Source: Trueperaceae bacterium
GTDB taxonomy: Bacteria; Deinococcota; Deinococci; Deinococcales; Trueperaceae
Direction of reading: 5' to 3'
Assembly (NCBI GenBank): GCA_020354625.1
Contig: CP070651.1
Span: 3,107,676 to 3,171,675, forward strand
Length of the DNA: 64,000 bases
A program made the translations under genes and the position numbers. The first letter of the stretch is position 1; every line of letters begins with the position of its first letter. The notes under the pieces are model-generated. The model was not told the origin of the DNA. It did no database searches and saw nothing but the letters and a program-made list of their open reading frames with translations. Of the stretch, positions 26,077-34,144 are shown piece by piece.

Positions 26077-27222
26077 TTAGGTAGGTGTCGGCCGGCAGAG
26101 CTTCCCGGCGATCACCGGACGCTTCGCTCCGGTAGCCGAAGGCAAGGTGTTGGGCAGGCCGTGATAGGCGTAGTAGGCCATCACCGCGAAGGCGAGGGCC
26201 TCGCGATCCTTGGCGTTCCAGCCGAGGCTTTCGAAGGTCTTCACCGGTACGGGCAGCCGCTCTTGGATCATCGCTATCAGCGTGGGGTTGAGCGCACCGC
26301 CACCAGCGACGAGTACCTCATCGAGACCGTGCGGCAGCACGAAGCGCCGGTAGTCGAGGGCGATCGACTCGGCCGTGAGCGCCGTGAGCGTGGCGAGTAC
26401 ATCGTCGGCAGTGAGGGCAGAGAGATCTGCCAGCGCGCCCATCTCTTTGAGATTGAACGCCTCGCGGCCGGTGGTCTTGGGCGGCTCGAGCGCGAAGTAG
26501 GGGTGCTCGAGGAGTCGCTCTAGCACGCCCAAGTCGACCCGACCGGCAGCAGCATGCCGGCCATTACGATCGAGGGCTTCACCGTAGTGGCGCATCGCCG
26601 CCTCGTTGATCAGGCAGGTTGCAGGGCCCGTATCGAACGCCACCACCTCCTCCGGCTCACCGGAAGCCGGCACGTAGGTGAGGTTCGAGATCCCGCCCAA
26701 ATTGTGCACCGCTCTCGCGGTGCCGGGGCTTCCGTACAGCTTGAGATCCCCAAAAGACACCATCGGAGCACCTTGCCCACCGGCGGCGAGATCGAACTGC
26801 CGGAAATCTGCCATGACCGGCACCCGGCATCGCTCGGTGACGATCGCTGCCTCGCCGAGTTGCAGGGTGCTCACGGTATGCCAGCCCCGCTCGGGCTCGA
26901 TACGAGGGATGTGGTACACCGTCTGTCCAGATATGGCGACGAGGTCTACTCGCTTTGACTGCCGGATGCCTTGCACGACCTCGGCGTAGACTTCACCAAC
27001 CTCGGTGTGAAGCTGGGTCAAGAGGAGAACGTCGGAGTGCTCCGGCGTCAAGGCACGATGCAGACGACGCGCCAACTCAGGACTATAGGCGACACTCTCC
27101 CTGGCAAGCACGGACCACACGAGCGCGTCTCCAACAGGCTCAAAGGTGGCCAGCACCGCATCGACCCCATCGAGGGAGGTACCCGACATCACGCCGAGTA
27201 CGTTCAACTTGGGAAGCCTCAC
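26077..27222 (-). CDS. anmK: Anhydro-N-acetylmuramic acid kinase
   Basis: 381 residues. GVMSGTSLDGVDAVLATF is the AnmK signature at the N-terminus; DLVAISGQTVYH, MADFRQFDLAAGGQGAPMV (catalytic Asp region), NLGGISNLTY and AFDTGPATCLINEAA follow. The enzyme cleaves the 1,6-anhydro ring and phosphorylates MurNAc released from cell-wall turnover, giving MurNAc-6-P for MurQ. Its ATG overlaps the stop of the upstream hydrolase gene by 4 bp (27219-27222), so both are expressed together. Being AnmK-dependent implies lytic transglycosylase activity in this organism. Confidence 0.96.
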   Translation of the reverse strand: MRLPKLNVLGVMSGTSLDGVDAVLATFEPVGDALVWSVLARESVAYSPELARRLHRALTPEHSDVLLLTQLHTEVGEVYAEVVQGIRQSKRVDLVAISGQTVYHIPRIEPERGWHTVSTLQLGEAAIVTERCRVPVMADFRQFDLAAGGQGAPMVSFGDLKLYGSPGTARAVHNLGGISNLTYVPASGEPEEVVAFDTGPATCLINEAAMRHYGEALDRNGRHAAAGRVDLGVLERLLEHPYFALEPPKTTGREAFNLKEMGALADLSALTADDVLATLTALTAESIALDYRRFVLPHGLDEVLVAGGGALNPTLIAMIQERLPVPVKTFESLGWNAKDREALAFAVMAYYAYHGLPNTLPSATGAKRPVIAGKLCRPTPT

Positions 27223-28283
27223 TTAGCCAGCGCCTTCGTAACCACCTCGTAATAATCGCGACGCAGGGTATCGATCCCCTTACCCCGGCTCCTGTCGGGG
27301 TGCACCCTATTGGTCAATAGAGCCGCAAACCAGCCCTGGTCCGGATCGAGCCATAAGCTGGTGCCGGTAAACCCCTCGTGACCATAAGCGTTCAAGCTGG
27401 CGTAACGCCCCACAACGGATTGGTCTCCCGCCAACTTCCAACCGAGGGCACGCCTCTCCTTGTTATCGCGCGCGTGCTCCTTGACTGCAGCGAGGAGTAA
27501 CGCGTCCGGACCGAGCTCGCCAGCGAGGGAGAGCCACGCCTGAGAGTAGATGGCGAGATCTTCTGCGGTCCCAAAAAGACCGGCATGACCGGCAACACCC
27601 TCCATGATATAGGCGTTTTCATCGTGAACCACCCCCTCAAGAAGCACGCCGCGCCACCCACAGTCTTCCGTAGCAGCAACCGGTACGCCGACAAGCGGGC
27701 CATAATCGGTGTTGAGCATCTGTAACGGCTCGAACACACTCGTTCGCACGAACACGTCTTGCCGCTGGGTGCTTACCCGTTCGATGATCGCACCCAATAA
27801 GATCATGCCGAGATCGCTATACATCAGGTGTCCAGAGGGATACTTCAAAGGCGTCTGAAGCACATTGGCAATCGCGGTATGCCGGTCATTGGTCAAGGCA
27901 AAAAGCGGTTTCCAAGCAGGCAGTCCTGAGGTGTGGGTAAGGAGTTGTGCGATCGTCGCATTTGCCACGCTCGGCATCTGAATCCACCCGGCATTGGCAA
28001 AAAAACGCTGTACTGTATCGCTAAAACGGACCTCACCGTCGGCAACGAGCTTCAGAATCGCCGGCAACGTAGAGACGACCTTTGTCAGAGAAGCGAGGTC
28101 GTAGCGGGTGTCGGGAGTCACAGGCTCTCCGCCGAGGCGTCTCGCACCACCCACGGATACGATCCAGCGCTCTGTATCGGTGCCGGCGATGGCTACAGCA
28201 CCGGGGACGACCCCATCTTCGACAGCGCGTTCGATGACGGCACGGGCAGGTGAGAGCGCGGAAAGCATAGCGTAGACTAGCAT
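27219..28283 (-). CDS. Serine hydrolase of the beta-lactamase/DD-peptidase family
   Basis: 354 residues. Family motifs are present: SLTKV (Ser-x-x-Lys) near residue 66, YSDLG in the YxN position near 150, and HEGFTGTS near the end (HxG). No signal peptide is evident, so it may work in the cytosol. Coupled expression with anmK and the murQ/nagA neighbourhood recall the Bacillus AmiE (YbbE) hydrolase, a beta-lactamase-fold N-acetylmuramoyl-L-alanine amidase of a MurNAc operon; this role is inferred only. Start ATG at 28283 or 28268. It is divergent from the peptide-binding protein gene. Confidence 0.85.
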   Translation of the reverse strand: MLVYAMLSALSPARAVIERAVEDGVVPGAVAIAGTDTERWIVSVGGARRLGGEPVTPDTRYDLASLTKVVSTLPAILKLVADGEVRFSDTVQRFFANAGWIQMPSVANATIAQLLTHTSGLPAWKPLFALTNDRHTAIANVLQTPLKYPSGHLMYSDLGMILLGAIIERVSTQRQDVFVRTSVFEPLQMLNTDYGPLVGVPVAATEDCGWRGVLLEGVVHDENAYIMEGVAGHAGLFGTAEDLAIYSQAWLSLAGELGPDALLLAAVKEHARDNKERRALGWKLAGDQSVVGRYASLNAYGHEGFTGTSLWLDPDQGWFAALLTNRVHPDRSRGKGIDTLRRDYYEVVTKALAK

Positions 28284-28342
28284 GTTTGATCACGGTCGAC
28301 CGAATGGTAAAGTCAACGTGTCAGAATCGTAAGGAGGCATCA
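28284..28342. promoter_or_regulatory. Divergent promoter region with CGGTCGACCG palindrome
   Basis: This 59-bp gap separates two divergent genes. CGGTCGACCG (28293-28302) is a perfect 10-bp palindrome. Rightwards, TTGATC and TAAAGT flank it with a 16-bp spacer; leftwards, TTGACT and TGATCA flank it with 18 bp. A single bound regulator could therefore control both units. AAGGAGG near 28331-28337 is the ribosome site of the rightward gene. Confidence 0.4.
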
Positions 28343-29827
28343 ATGCGCAAGCTCATCTTTCTTTTCCTGCTCGTCCTAGGGACCGCGGTGGCACAGTCGG
28401 GAACGCTCGAAATCGCTGTCGATCAGCAACCTGTCGGCCTCGACCCACACATCGCCACCGCTTTTTCCAGCCGAAATGTCTACGACCAGATTTACGACGG
28501 TCTGTTGGAGGTCAATGCCGGCCTGCAACTCGAGCCGGCACTGGCTGAATCGTTCTCGGTTTCCGATGACGGTCTTACCTACCGCTTCGTTTTGCGTGAC
28601 GGAATCAGCTTCCACAACGGACGTGCCCTCACGAGTGAGGATGTGGTGTACTCCTATGAGCGGGTGATGGCCGAAGAGACAGGCTCACCCCAAGCGAGTC
28701 GCTTCACTGGTGTGGCGTCTGTAATCGCCATCGACGATCGCACGGTCGAGTTCACGCTCGCGGAGGCTTTCGCCCCCTTCTTGGCCAACGTACCGAACCT
28801 GAAGATCGTTCCTCAAGAGGTGGTAGAGGCCAACGGGGATCTGCAACAGGTAGCCGTCGGCACAGGCCCCTTTGTGCTCAAGGAGTTTGTCCCCGACACC
28901 TTTTTTCTCCTCGAGGCAAACCCGAACTACTACCGTGAGGGACAACCCGGCGTGGCGGCCCTCAAGTTCAATGTGGTGGCCGACTCGTCGACCAGGGCTG
29001 CCGGCCTCCGAACGGGAACGTTTCATTTCGTCCCGGCCGTCGACTTCGCCACGGCTGAGATCCTTCGTGGGCAGAGTGGTGTGACTCTGGTCGGTACCCA
29101 GGATCTCGCCTACAGCCTCCTTGGCATCAACACCACCAGACCACCACTCAACAACGCGGTCGTTAGAGAGGCGATCAACCTCGCCATCGACCGAGATGAG
29201 ATCGTCGAGGCGGCATACTTCGGCAATGCGCTTCCCGGCGGTCCGCTCAGCCCCGGGTTGACCGATTGGGCTCTCGACACCGGCGAGTACAGCTGTTACC
29301 GGCACGATGCAGATGCTGCCAGAGAGCTCCTGGCAAACGCAGGTGCCGAGGGCTTCGAACTCGAAATCATCACCTTCGGAACGATGCAGATCGTTCTCGA
29401 CGTAGCCCAGATCGTCCAGGCCCAACTGAAAGACGCCGGCATCGACGCAACCCTCACCGTCGAAGAGTTCGGCAATTTCGTACAGCGCTGGCGCAACTCC
29501 GACTTCGACGCCTTTGTAAGCCTCAACGGTGGCAACATCGATCCCGACGGCTACCTCTTCAGGACCTTCCATAGCGGCGGCTCGACCAACGTCTTCAAGT
29601 ACGACAATGTAGCCATCGACGCGCTTCTCGAAGCCGGTCGCATCAACACGGCCTCTAAAACCCGACAGGATGTCTACAGTCAGATCCAGAGGCTTCTGGC
29701 CTGTGACGGACCGATCGCCCATGTCGCCTATGGCACGCTCTTTACAGCCCATCGCGACAACGTAAACGGATTCCAGCCGGTCCCTGACCGGAGCTTGCGC
29801 TACCTAAGAACCGTCACCCTCGAGTAG
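28343..29827 (+). CDS. Peptide/solute-binding protein (SBP family 5)
   Basis: 494 residues from ATG at 28343, chosen because AAGGAGG lies about 6 bp upstream and a signal peptide (KLIFLFLLVLGTAVA then Q) follows at once. QPVGLDPHIATAFSSRNVYD, EPALAESFSVSDDGLTYRFV and GISFHNGRALTSEDVVYSYE are the DppA/OppA family motifs. It captures peptides or related solutes in the periplasm for the two permeases downstream. In this setting cell-wall peptides or muropeptides are a plausible cargo; that is inference. Confidence 0.94.
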   Translation: MRKLIFLFLLVLGTAVAQSGTLEIAVDQQPVGLDPHIATAFSSRNVYDQIYDGLLEVNAGLQLEPALAESFSVSDDGLTYRFVLRDGISFHNGRALTSEDVVYSYERVMAEETGSPQASRFTGVASVIAIDDRTVEFTLAEAFAPFLANVPNLKIVPQEVVEANGDLQQVAVGTGPFVLKEFVPDTFFLLEANPNYYREGQPGVAALKFNVVADSSTRAAGLRTGTFHFVPAVDFATAEILRGQSGVTLVGTQDLAYSLLGINTTRPPLNNAVVREAINLAIDRDEIVEAAYFGNALPGGPLSPGLTDWALDTGEYSCYRHDADAARELLANAGAEGFELEIITFGTMQIVLDVAQIVQAQLKDAGIDATLTVEEFGNFVQRWRNSDFDAFVSLNGGNIDPDGYLFRTFHSGGSTNVFKYDNVAIDALLEAGRINTASKTRQDVYSQIQRLLACDGPIAHVAYGTLFTAHRDNVNGFQPVPDRSLRYLRTVTLE

Positions 29828-29935
29828 CTGCTATCGAACCCGTTCCGGTTCAAACCTCTCGGCAACCGACCGAAACGAGAGAAACGACTGGGAAACCGGT
29901 GTCTCAGGCAGAGAAACGCGGCAGAAATTGTGAGT

Positions 29936-29958
29936 TAGGGGCTCGGCGCGAGCCCCTA
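29936..29958 (+). terminator. Intercistronic hairpin between binding protein and permeases
   Basis: TAGGGGCTCG at 29936-29945 and CGAGCCCCTA at 29949-29958 form a perfect 10-bp stem with a 3-nt loop and no T-run. It lies in the 157-bp gap after the SBP gene. Such hairpins commonly protect the SBP message or cause partial termination, so the binding protein is made in excess over the permeases. Confidence 0.6.
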
Positions 29959-29984
29959 CCCACTCTCCTCACGACTGAGACTCC

Positions 29985-30935
29985 ATGACCACATATATCT
30001 TCCGCCGCCTGGTCGATCTCATACTGGTCCTCTTCGGGGTTTCGATCCTGGTCTTTTTGATGATTCGGCTGATCCCCGGCGATGCAGTGGCCATCATGCT
30101 CGGCGCCAACGTCGACATTACACCGGAACGAATCGAGGCCTTGAGACGCCAATTGGGCCTCCACTTACCGATCCACCAACAGTACCTCACGTGGCTCCAA
30201 TCGATACTCCAGGGAGATCTCGGCAAGAGCATCTGGACAGGACAACCCGTGAGTAGTGAAATTCTGGCACGGCTCCCGGTAACCCTCGAGCTGACTGCCC
30301 TCGCGCTCTTTTTTTCTCTGATCTGTAGCCTGCCCCTCGGCGTAATGGCGGCCAGAGCCCGCGGGTCTTGGAGCGATACTCTCATCCGCATCTTGTCGAT
30401 TCTCGGTCTCACCCTGCCGTCATTCTGGGTAGGGGTTTTGCTCCTTTTGGTGTTCTCCCTCTACCTACCCAGCTGGCCCACCATCGGCTACGTTCCGCTC
30501 CGCGAAGACCCGCTCGGAAACCTGTCTCGCATGGCGTTGCCCGTCGTAGCCGTATCGTTCCCCATCACAGCTGGAATAAGCCGGATCCTGCGCTCGAGCC
30601 TGCTCGATGTGTTGTCGATGGACTACATCCGGACCGCCAAATCCAAAGGCCTGGGATCAGGCATCGTGCTCTATAAACACGCACTTCGTAACGCGCTCAT
30701 CCCAGTAATCACCATCATCGGCGTCTACGTCGGCTATCTGCTGAGCGGTGTGGTGGTGATCGAGCAGGTGTTTGCCATTCCTGGAGTGGGCCGGCTGGTG
30801 ATCGGAGCCATCAGCGAGCGCAACTACCCATTGGTACAGGGGATCATCTTGATGATCACCTCGTTTTTCGTACTGGTCAATCTATTGGTCGATATTGCGT
30901 ACGCTTGGATCGATCCGAGAGTGGAATACGATTAG
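29985..30935 (+). CDS. Peptide ABC importer permease, DppB type
   Basis: 316 residues, six predicted helices. TYIFRRLVDLILVLFGVSIL at the N-terminus and MIRLIPGDAVAIMLG are the hallmark DppB/OppB opening; the EAA-type loop YIRTAKSKGLGSGIVLYKHA near 210-230 and the ending FAIPGVGRLVIGAISERNYP also fit. It pairs with the DppC-type permease downstream. No ATPase genes (DppD/DppF) follow, so the ATP-binding subunits must be encoded elsewhere. Confidence 0.94.
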   Translation: MTTYIFRRLVDLILVLFGVSILVFLMIRLIPGDAVAIMLGANVDITPERIEALRRQLGLHLPIHQQYLTWLQSILQGDLGKSIWTGQPVSSEILARLPVTLELTALALFFSLICSLPLGVMAARARGSWSDTLIRILSILGLTLPSFWVGVLLLLVFSLYLPSWPTIGYVPLREDPLGNLSRMALPVVAVSFPITAGISRILRSSLLDVLSMDYIRTAKSKGLGSGIVLYKHALRNALIPVITIIGVYVGYLLSGVVVIEQVFAIPGVGRLVIGAISERNYPLVQGIILMITSFFVLVNLLVDIAYAWIDPRVEYD

Positions 30936-30993
30936 CTCTCCGTCAGATTACGAAGGCCTGGTCACAAAGAGTGACAGGCCAGGTAGGTTTCAC

Positions 30994-31830
30994 ATGCACG
31001 TCCTGTCACGCCTCATCCACAACCGTGTCGGCTTCACCGGTTTCATCCTGTCCACGCTGGTGATCTCAGCAGCGCTATTGGCGCCGCTGGTAAGCACGCA
31101 CGATCCGGTCTCACAACATATTCGCGATCGCTTCGAAGGACCGGGGCAAGAATACTGGTTGGGGACCGATAACTTCGGACGAGATGTGTTCTCACGAATC
31201 CTTTTCGGTTACCGAACCAGCCTGATCATCTCTTTTTCCGCGGTAGGTCTCGCCGCTCTGAGCGGGTCTGCGATCGGTCTGGTGGCAGCGTTCTACGGCG
31301 GCTTGAGTGATCGTCTTCTCATGCGGTTCATGGACGTACTGCTGGCCTTCCCGATTATCTTACTGGCGATCGGGATCCTCGCCGTTCTCGGACCGGGCAC
31401 CTTCAATACCGCTTTGGCCATAGGTATCGTCTACCTACCGATCTTTGCCCGACTGGCCCGGGGGCCGGCGTTGAGTGTATTGTCCTGGGACTACGTGACA
31501 GCGGCTTGGGCGCTAGGGGCGTCGGGCCGACGCATCATCTTGCGGCACGTGACACCCAACATCATCGCACCGATTCTGGTTCAGACTACGCTCTCTCTTT
31601 CCACGGCCATTTTGGTCGAGGCATCGCTCTCCTTTTTGGGCCTCGGAACGCAACCCCCCACCCCCTCACTCGGGTTGATGCTCTCAGAAAGCCGCAACTT
31701 CATGCTCTTGTCGCCATGGGTATCGATCTTTTCGGGGCTGGCGATCCTGCTCGCTTCGCTGGGGTTCAACCTACTGGGTGATGGCTTGCGCGACCTGCTC
31801 GATCCGACGCTGCGCGATGTCGTCACCTAA
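30994..31830 (+). CDS. Peptide ABC importer permease, DppC type
   Basis: 278 residues from ATG at 30994, preceded by AGGTAGG; an upstream in-frame ATG at 30895 lies inside the dppB-like gene and would add an unlikely N-terminus. Features: NRVGFTGFILSTLVISAALLA first helix, YWLGTDNFGRDVFSRILFG (DppC signature), EAA loop YVTAAWALGASGRRIILRHV and the ending GDGLRDLLDPTLRD. With the DppB-type partner it forms the channel of the SBP5 importer. Confidence 0.93.
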   Translation: MHVLSRLIHNRVGFTGFILSTLVISAALLAPLVSTHDPVSQHIRDRFEGPGQEYWLGTDNFGRDVFSRILFGYRTSLIISFSAVGLAALSGSAIGLVAAFYGGLSDRLLMRFMDVLLAFPIILLAIGILAVLGPGTFNTALAIGIVYLPIFARLARGPALSVLSWDYVTAAWALGASGRRIILRHVTPNIIAPILVQTTLSLSTAILVEASLSFLGLGTQPPTPSLGLMLSESRNFMLLSPWVSIFSGLAILLASLGFNLLGDGLRDLLDPTLRDVVT

Positions 31831-31840
31831 GCACCCCCCA

Positions 31841-31874
31841 CCTAAAGTTTGAGGCACCTTGCCTCAAACTTAGG
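31841..31874. terminator. Hairpin terminator after the peptide permease genes
   Basis: AAGTTTGAGGCA (31845-31856) pairs perfectly with TGCCTCAAACTT (31860-31871), extended by flanking CCTAA/TTAGG, to give a strong stem with a 3-nt loop. No U-run follows, so it may act as a processing or Rho-assisted end. It lies 11 bp after the stop of the DppC-type gene. Confidence 0.6.
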
Positions 31875-31890
31875 GCCACAAAAGCGAGTT

Positions 31891-32152
31891 ACCCATCACC
31901 CATTACCCTTCACCAAAACCGTAATGGGTAATGCGTAATGGGGAATGCGTGGGTCACTTGCAAACCGAAAGCGAAGCTAGAAATCGGCCTTTACGATGGC
32001 ACAAAAGAAGCAAACCAGCTCAGCCACGAAGGTTCGCAACACCCATCACTCATCACTCATTCCTCATCACCCTTTCATCAGCCATAACGTTCGGCGCAGA
32101 AAGGCTCAGACGTGACCGGCCGCAACACCCATTACCCATCACCATCTATACG
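31891..32152. repeat. CCCATTA/CCCATCA short-repeat clusters (STRR-like)
   Basis: In the 315-bp gap 31831-32145, three clusters are built from degenerate 6-8-bp units such as CCCATTA, CCCATCA and CTCATCA: at 31891-31949 (with an inverted copy, CCCATTAC at 31899-31906 against GTAATGGG at 31921-31928, then further TAATGGG units), at 32037-32080, and at 32130-32150. The last two share the lead-in GCAACACCCAT. This resembles the short tandemly repeated repetitive sequences of cyanobacteria. No gene is supported in the gap. Confidence 0.7.
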
Positions 32153-33189
32153 GTCTTAGTGACCTTGCTGAGATGCCTCGGCGAGTCGGGGTCGAGACCT
32201 TTTGAGAGCGCAGTATACAGGGTGAGCAACTGCCCCGCTAAAACGGTGAGAAAGCTACTGCTGACCGGATGGAGATCTCGGGGCAAGGGTACGGCGGCGC
32301 TGGCAACTTGCAGCAGCTCGGGAGCCCCGCTGATCACGGTAAGATCTGCTCCGAGTTCCCTGAGGCGATCAGCCACAAGTTTGTTCGAGGTGAGGCTGGC
32401 GTCTTGATTGGCCAATAACACCACCGGGTCGTTGGGGTGCAAGGCGGCGATGGGACCGTGTTGAAACTCGGCAGACGAGTACGCTTGGGCGTGGAGGTAG
32501 CACGTCTCTTTGAGCTTCAGGGCTACCTCCAAAGCCGGACCGAACGAGAGCCCACGTCCTAACACGTACGTGCTACGGGCGTGCGTAAACCTGAGGGCGG
32601 CACGTTCGACCTCGTTCCGGTTTTCGAGGATTCGTTCCATCTGCAAAGGGATCTCTTCGAGCGCCTGGAGCAGTGAGGTATCACCTGACCAATGTGCCAC
32701 CAAGCTGGCCAACACCATCATCTGACCACTGAAGGTCTTGCTGGCTGCAACGGCACGCTCGGGACCGGCGTGTTTCAACAGGCTGTACACCGCTTCCCGC
32801 TCGAGCGAGCTGCCCGGCTGATTGCTCACCGCCACAGTGATCGCTCCCCCGCGCTTGAGAGTTGCCAACCCTTCGACGACATCGGTGCTCTCCCCCGACT
32901 GACTGACCCCTATCGCGAGCGTATCACCGAGCCGCAATTTTGCGCGGTAGAGCGTTAGCAGGCTGGGTGGGAGGCTGGCGACAGGTATACCCAGATATTG
33001 CCCGGCGAGATACGTGAAGAAGGTCACGGCATTGTCAGAAGATCCACGGGCCAGCGTCAGGATCAACCCGACAGACCTGTCGCGAAGATCCTCAGCGACC
33101 CGGCGTGGGTTCGGATCGTCCAAGATTCGCCTCAAGACGTCCGGTTGCTCAGCGACCTCGCGTTCGAAATGACTTGTGGGTCGGCTCAT
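32146..33189 (-). CDS. SIS-domain protein, probable glucosamine-6-phosphate deaminase (NagB-II type)
   Basis: 347 residues with two SIS domains, equivalent to the isomerase half of GlmS without the glutaminase domain. ARGSSDNAVTFF, GVSQSGESTDVVEGL, GPERAVAASKTFSGQM, YVLGRGLSFGPALEVALKLKE and AEFQHGPIA are sugar-phosphate-binding motifs, and the tail ends SPRHLSKVTKTV, like the GlmS C-terminus. In nag regions lacking classical NagB, such proteins act as GlcN-6-P deaminase (NagB-II). No other deaminase gene is present here, which supports that role. Its ATG overlaps the murQ stop by 4 bp; its 3' end abuts the short repeats. Confidence 0.85.
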   Translation of the reverse strand: MSRPTSHFEREVAEQPDVLRRILDDPNPRRVAEDLRDRSVGLILTLARGSSDNAVTFFTYLAGQYLGIPVASLPPSLLTLYRAKLRLGDTLAIGVSQSGESTDVVEGLATLKRGGAITVAVSNQPGSSLEREAVYSLLKHAGPERAVAASKTFSGQMMVLASLVAHWSGDTSLLQALEEIPLQMERILENRNEVERAALRFTHARSTYVLGRGLSFGPALEVALKLKETCYLHAQAYSSAEFQHGPIAALHPNDPVVLLANQDASLTSNKLVADRLRELGADLTVISGAPELLQVASAAVPLPRDLHPVSSSFLTVLAGQLLTLYTALSKGLDPDSPRHLSKVTKTV

Positions 33190-34076
33190 AACGGTTCCTC
33201 TCCAGCTGCAAGGAGGGCATCTCTCACCCGTTGATGGTGGTCTTTGAGCAGGGCTGTTGCCCGCTCTACGGTCAGGCCCGTCTTGAGCATCACGATCGCT
33301 TCACGGATACGGTATCCGCTCGCCTCGAGGGCGCGTGTGGCTTCGTTCGAGGTCACACCGGTAGCGGTCACAACAATGCCGAGGGCCCGCTGTCGTAGTT
33401 TCGCGTTTCGGGGGCGCATACCGACCATGAGGTTTCCGTAGGCACCACCGAGCTTGGCCATCACGCTGGTCGAGAGGGCATTGAGAACCACCTTCTGGGC
33501 TGTCCCAGCCGCCATCCGAGTCGAACCGGCGAGGACTTCAGGGCCGCTATCCAACAAGATGCCGACCTCAGCGGCATCGAGCAGCGGACTTCCAGCGTTG
33601 TTGGCGATCCCGACGGTAAAAGCACCCCGGCGCCTGGCCTCGCTTACGCCGGCAAGCGTGAACGGCGTTCTACCGCTGGCAGCTAGACCGATCACAGCAT
33701 CCCCGGATTCGACAGCTGCACGGTCCACAGCCTGCAGCGCACTCTCTTGGTCGTCCTCTGCTCCTTCTTCGGCTCGACTCCCAGCATCGCTACCACCGGC
33801 CATCAGCACGAGGGTCTTGTCGAACCCGAAGGTTGGTGATAACTCGGCAGCGTCCTGCAGAGCGAGGCGACCCGAAGTTCCAGCCCCGATGTAGACAAGC
33901 CGTCCTCCCCTCCCGAGCCTTTCGGCGAGGCCGGTGGCAGCCCGGCCCAACTCCGGCAAAGACGCAGCAACCGCATCGATGGCGCGACGGTTACTATCGA
34001 TGATCGCTCGGAGACTCTGCTCCAAAGACCAGCTATCGAGGTCTCGATAATCGCAAGCGGCACTTTCAGTTTTCAC
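33186..34076 (-). CDS. murQ: N-acetylmuramic acid 6-phosphate etherase
   Basis: 296 residues from GTG at 34076 (GGGAG just upstream), which gives the family N-terminus VKTESA; the open frame upstream would add about 44 unlikely residues. YIGAGTSGRLALQDAAEL holds the substrate loop and catalytic Glu, AEEGAEDDQESAL the second conserved acid region, and VIGLAASGRTPF and NNAGSPL the SIS fold. It cleaves the D-lactyl ether of MurNAc-6-P to give GlcNAc-6-P and lactate, linking AnmK to NagA. It lies between glmS (69 bp upstream) and the SIS deaminase (4-bp overlap). Confidence 0.95.
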   Translation of the reverse strand: MKTESAACDYRDLDSWSLEQSLRAIIDSNRRAIDAVAASLPELGRAATGLAERLGRGGRLVYIGAGTSGRLALQDAAELSPTFGFDKTLVLMAGGSDAGSRAEEGAEDDQESALQAVDRAAVESGDAVIGLAASGRTPFTLAGVSEARRRGAFTVGIANNAGSPLLDAAEVGILLDSGPEVLAGSTRMAAGTAQKVVLNALSTSVMAKLGGAYGNLMVGMRPRNAKLRQRALGIVVTATGVTSNEATRALEASGYRIREAIVMLKTGLTVERATALLKDHHQRVRDALLAAGEEPL

Positions 34077-34144
34077 GGGCTCCCAAGAACCCACTATACC
34101 ACTGCCCTCTGCCCGCCACCAGCGTTGAGGCGTTGAGCATGCTC

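Noticed and set aside
28685..29752. 355-codon open frame antisense to the peptide-binding protein gene
   Set aside because: It lies wholly inside a convincing SBP5 gene and has no recognisable domain or ribosome site.
31891..32152. CRISPR array
   Set aside because: Units are 6-8 bp, degenerate and directly abutting, with no 20-40-bp repeats, regular spacers or cas genes.
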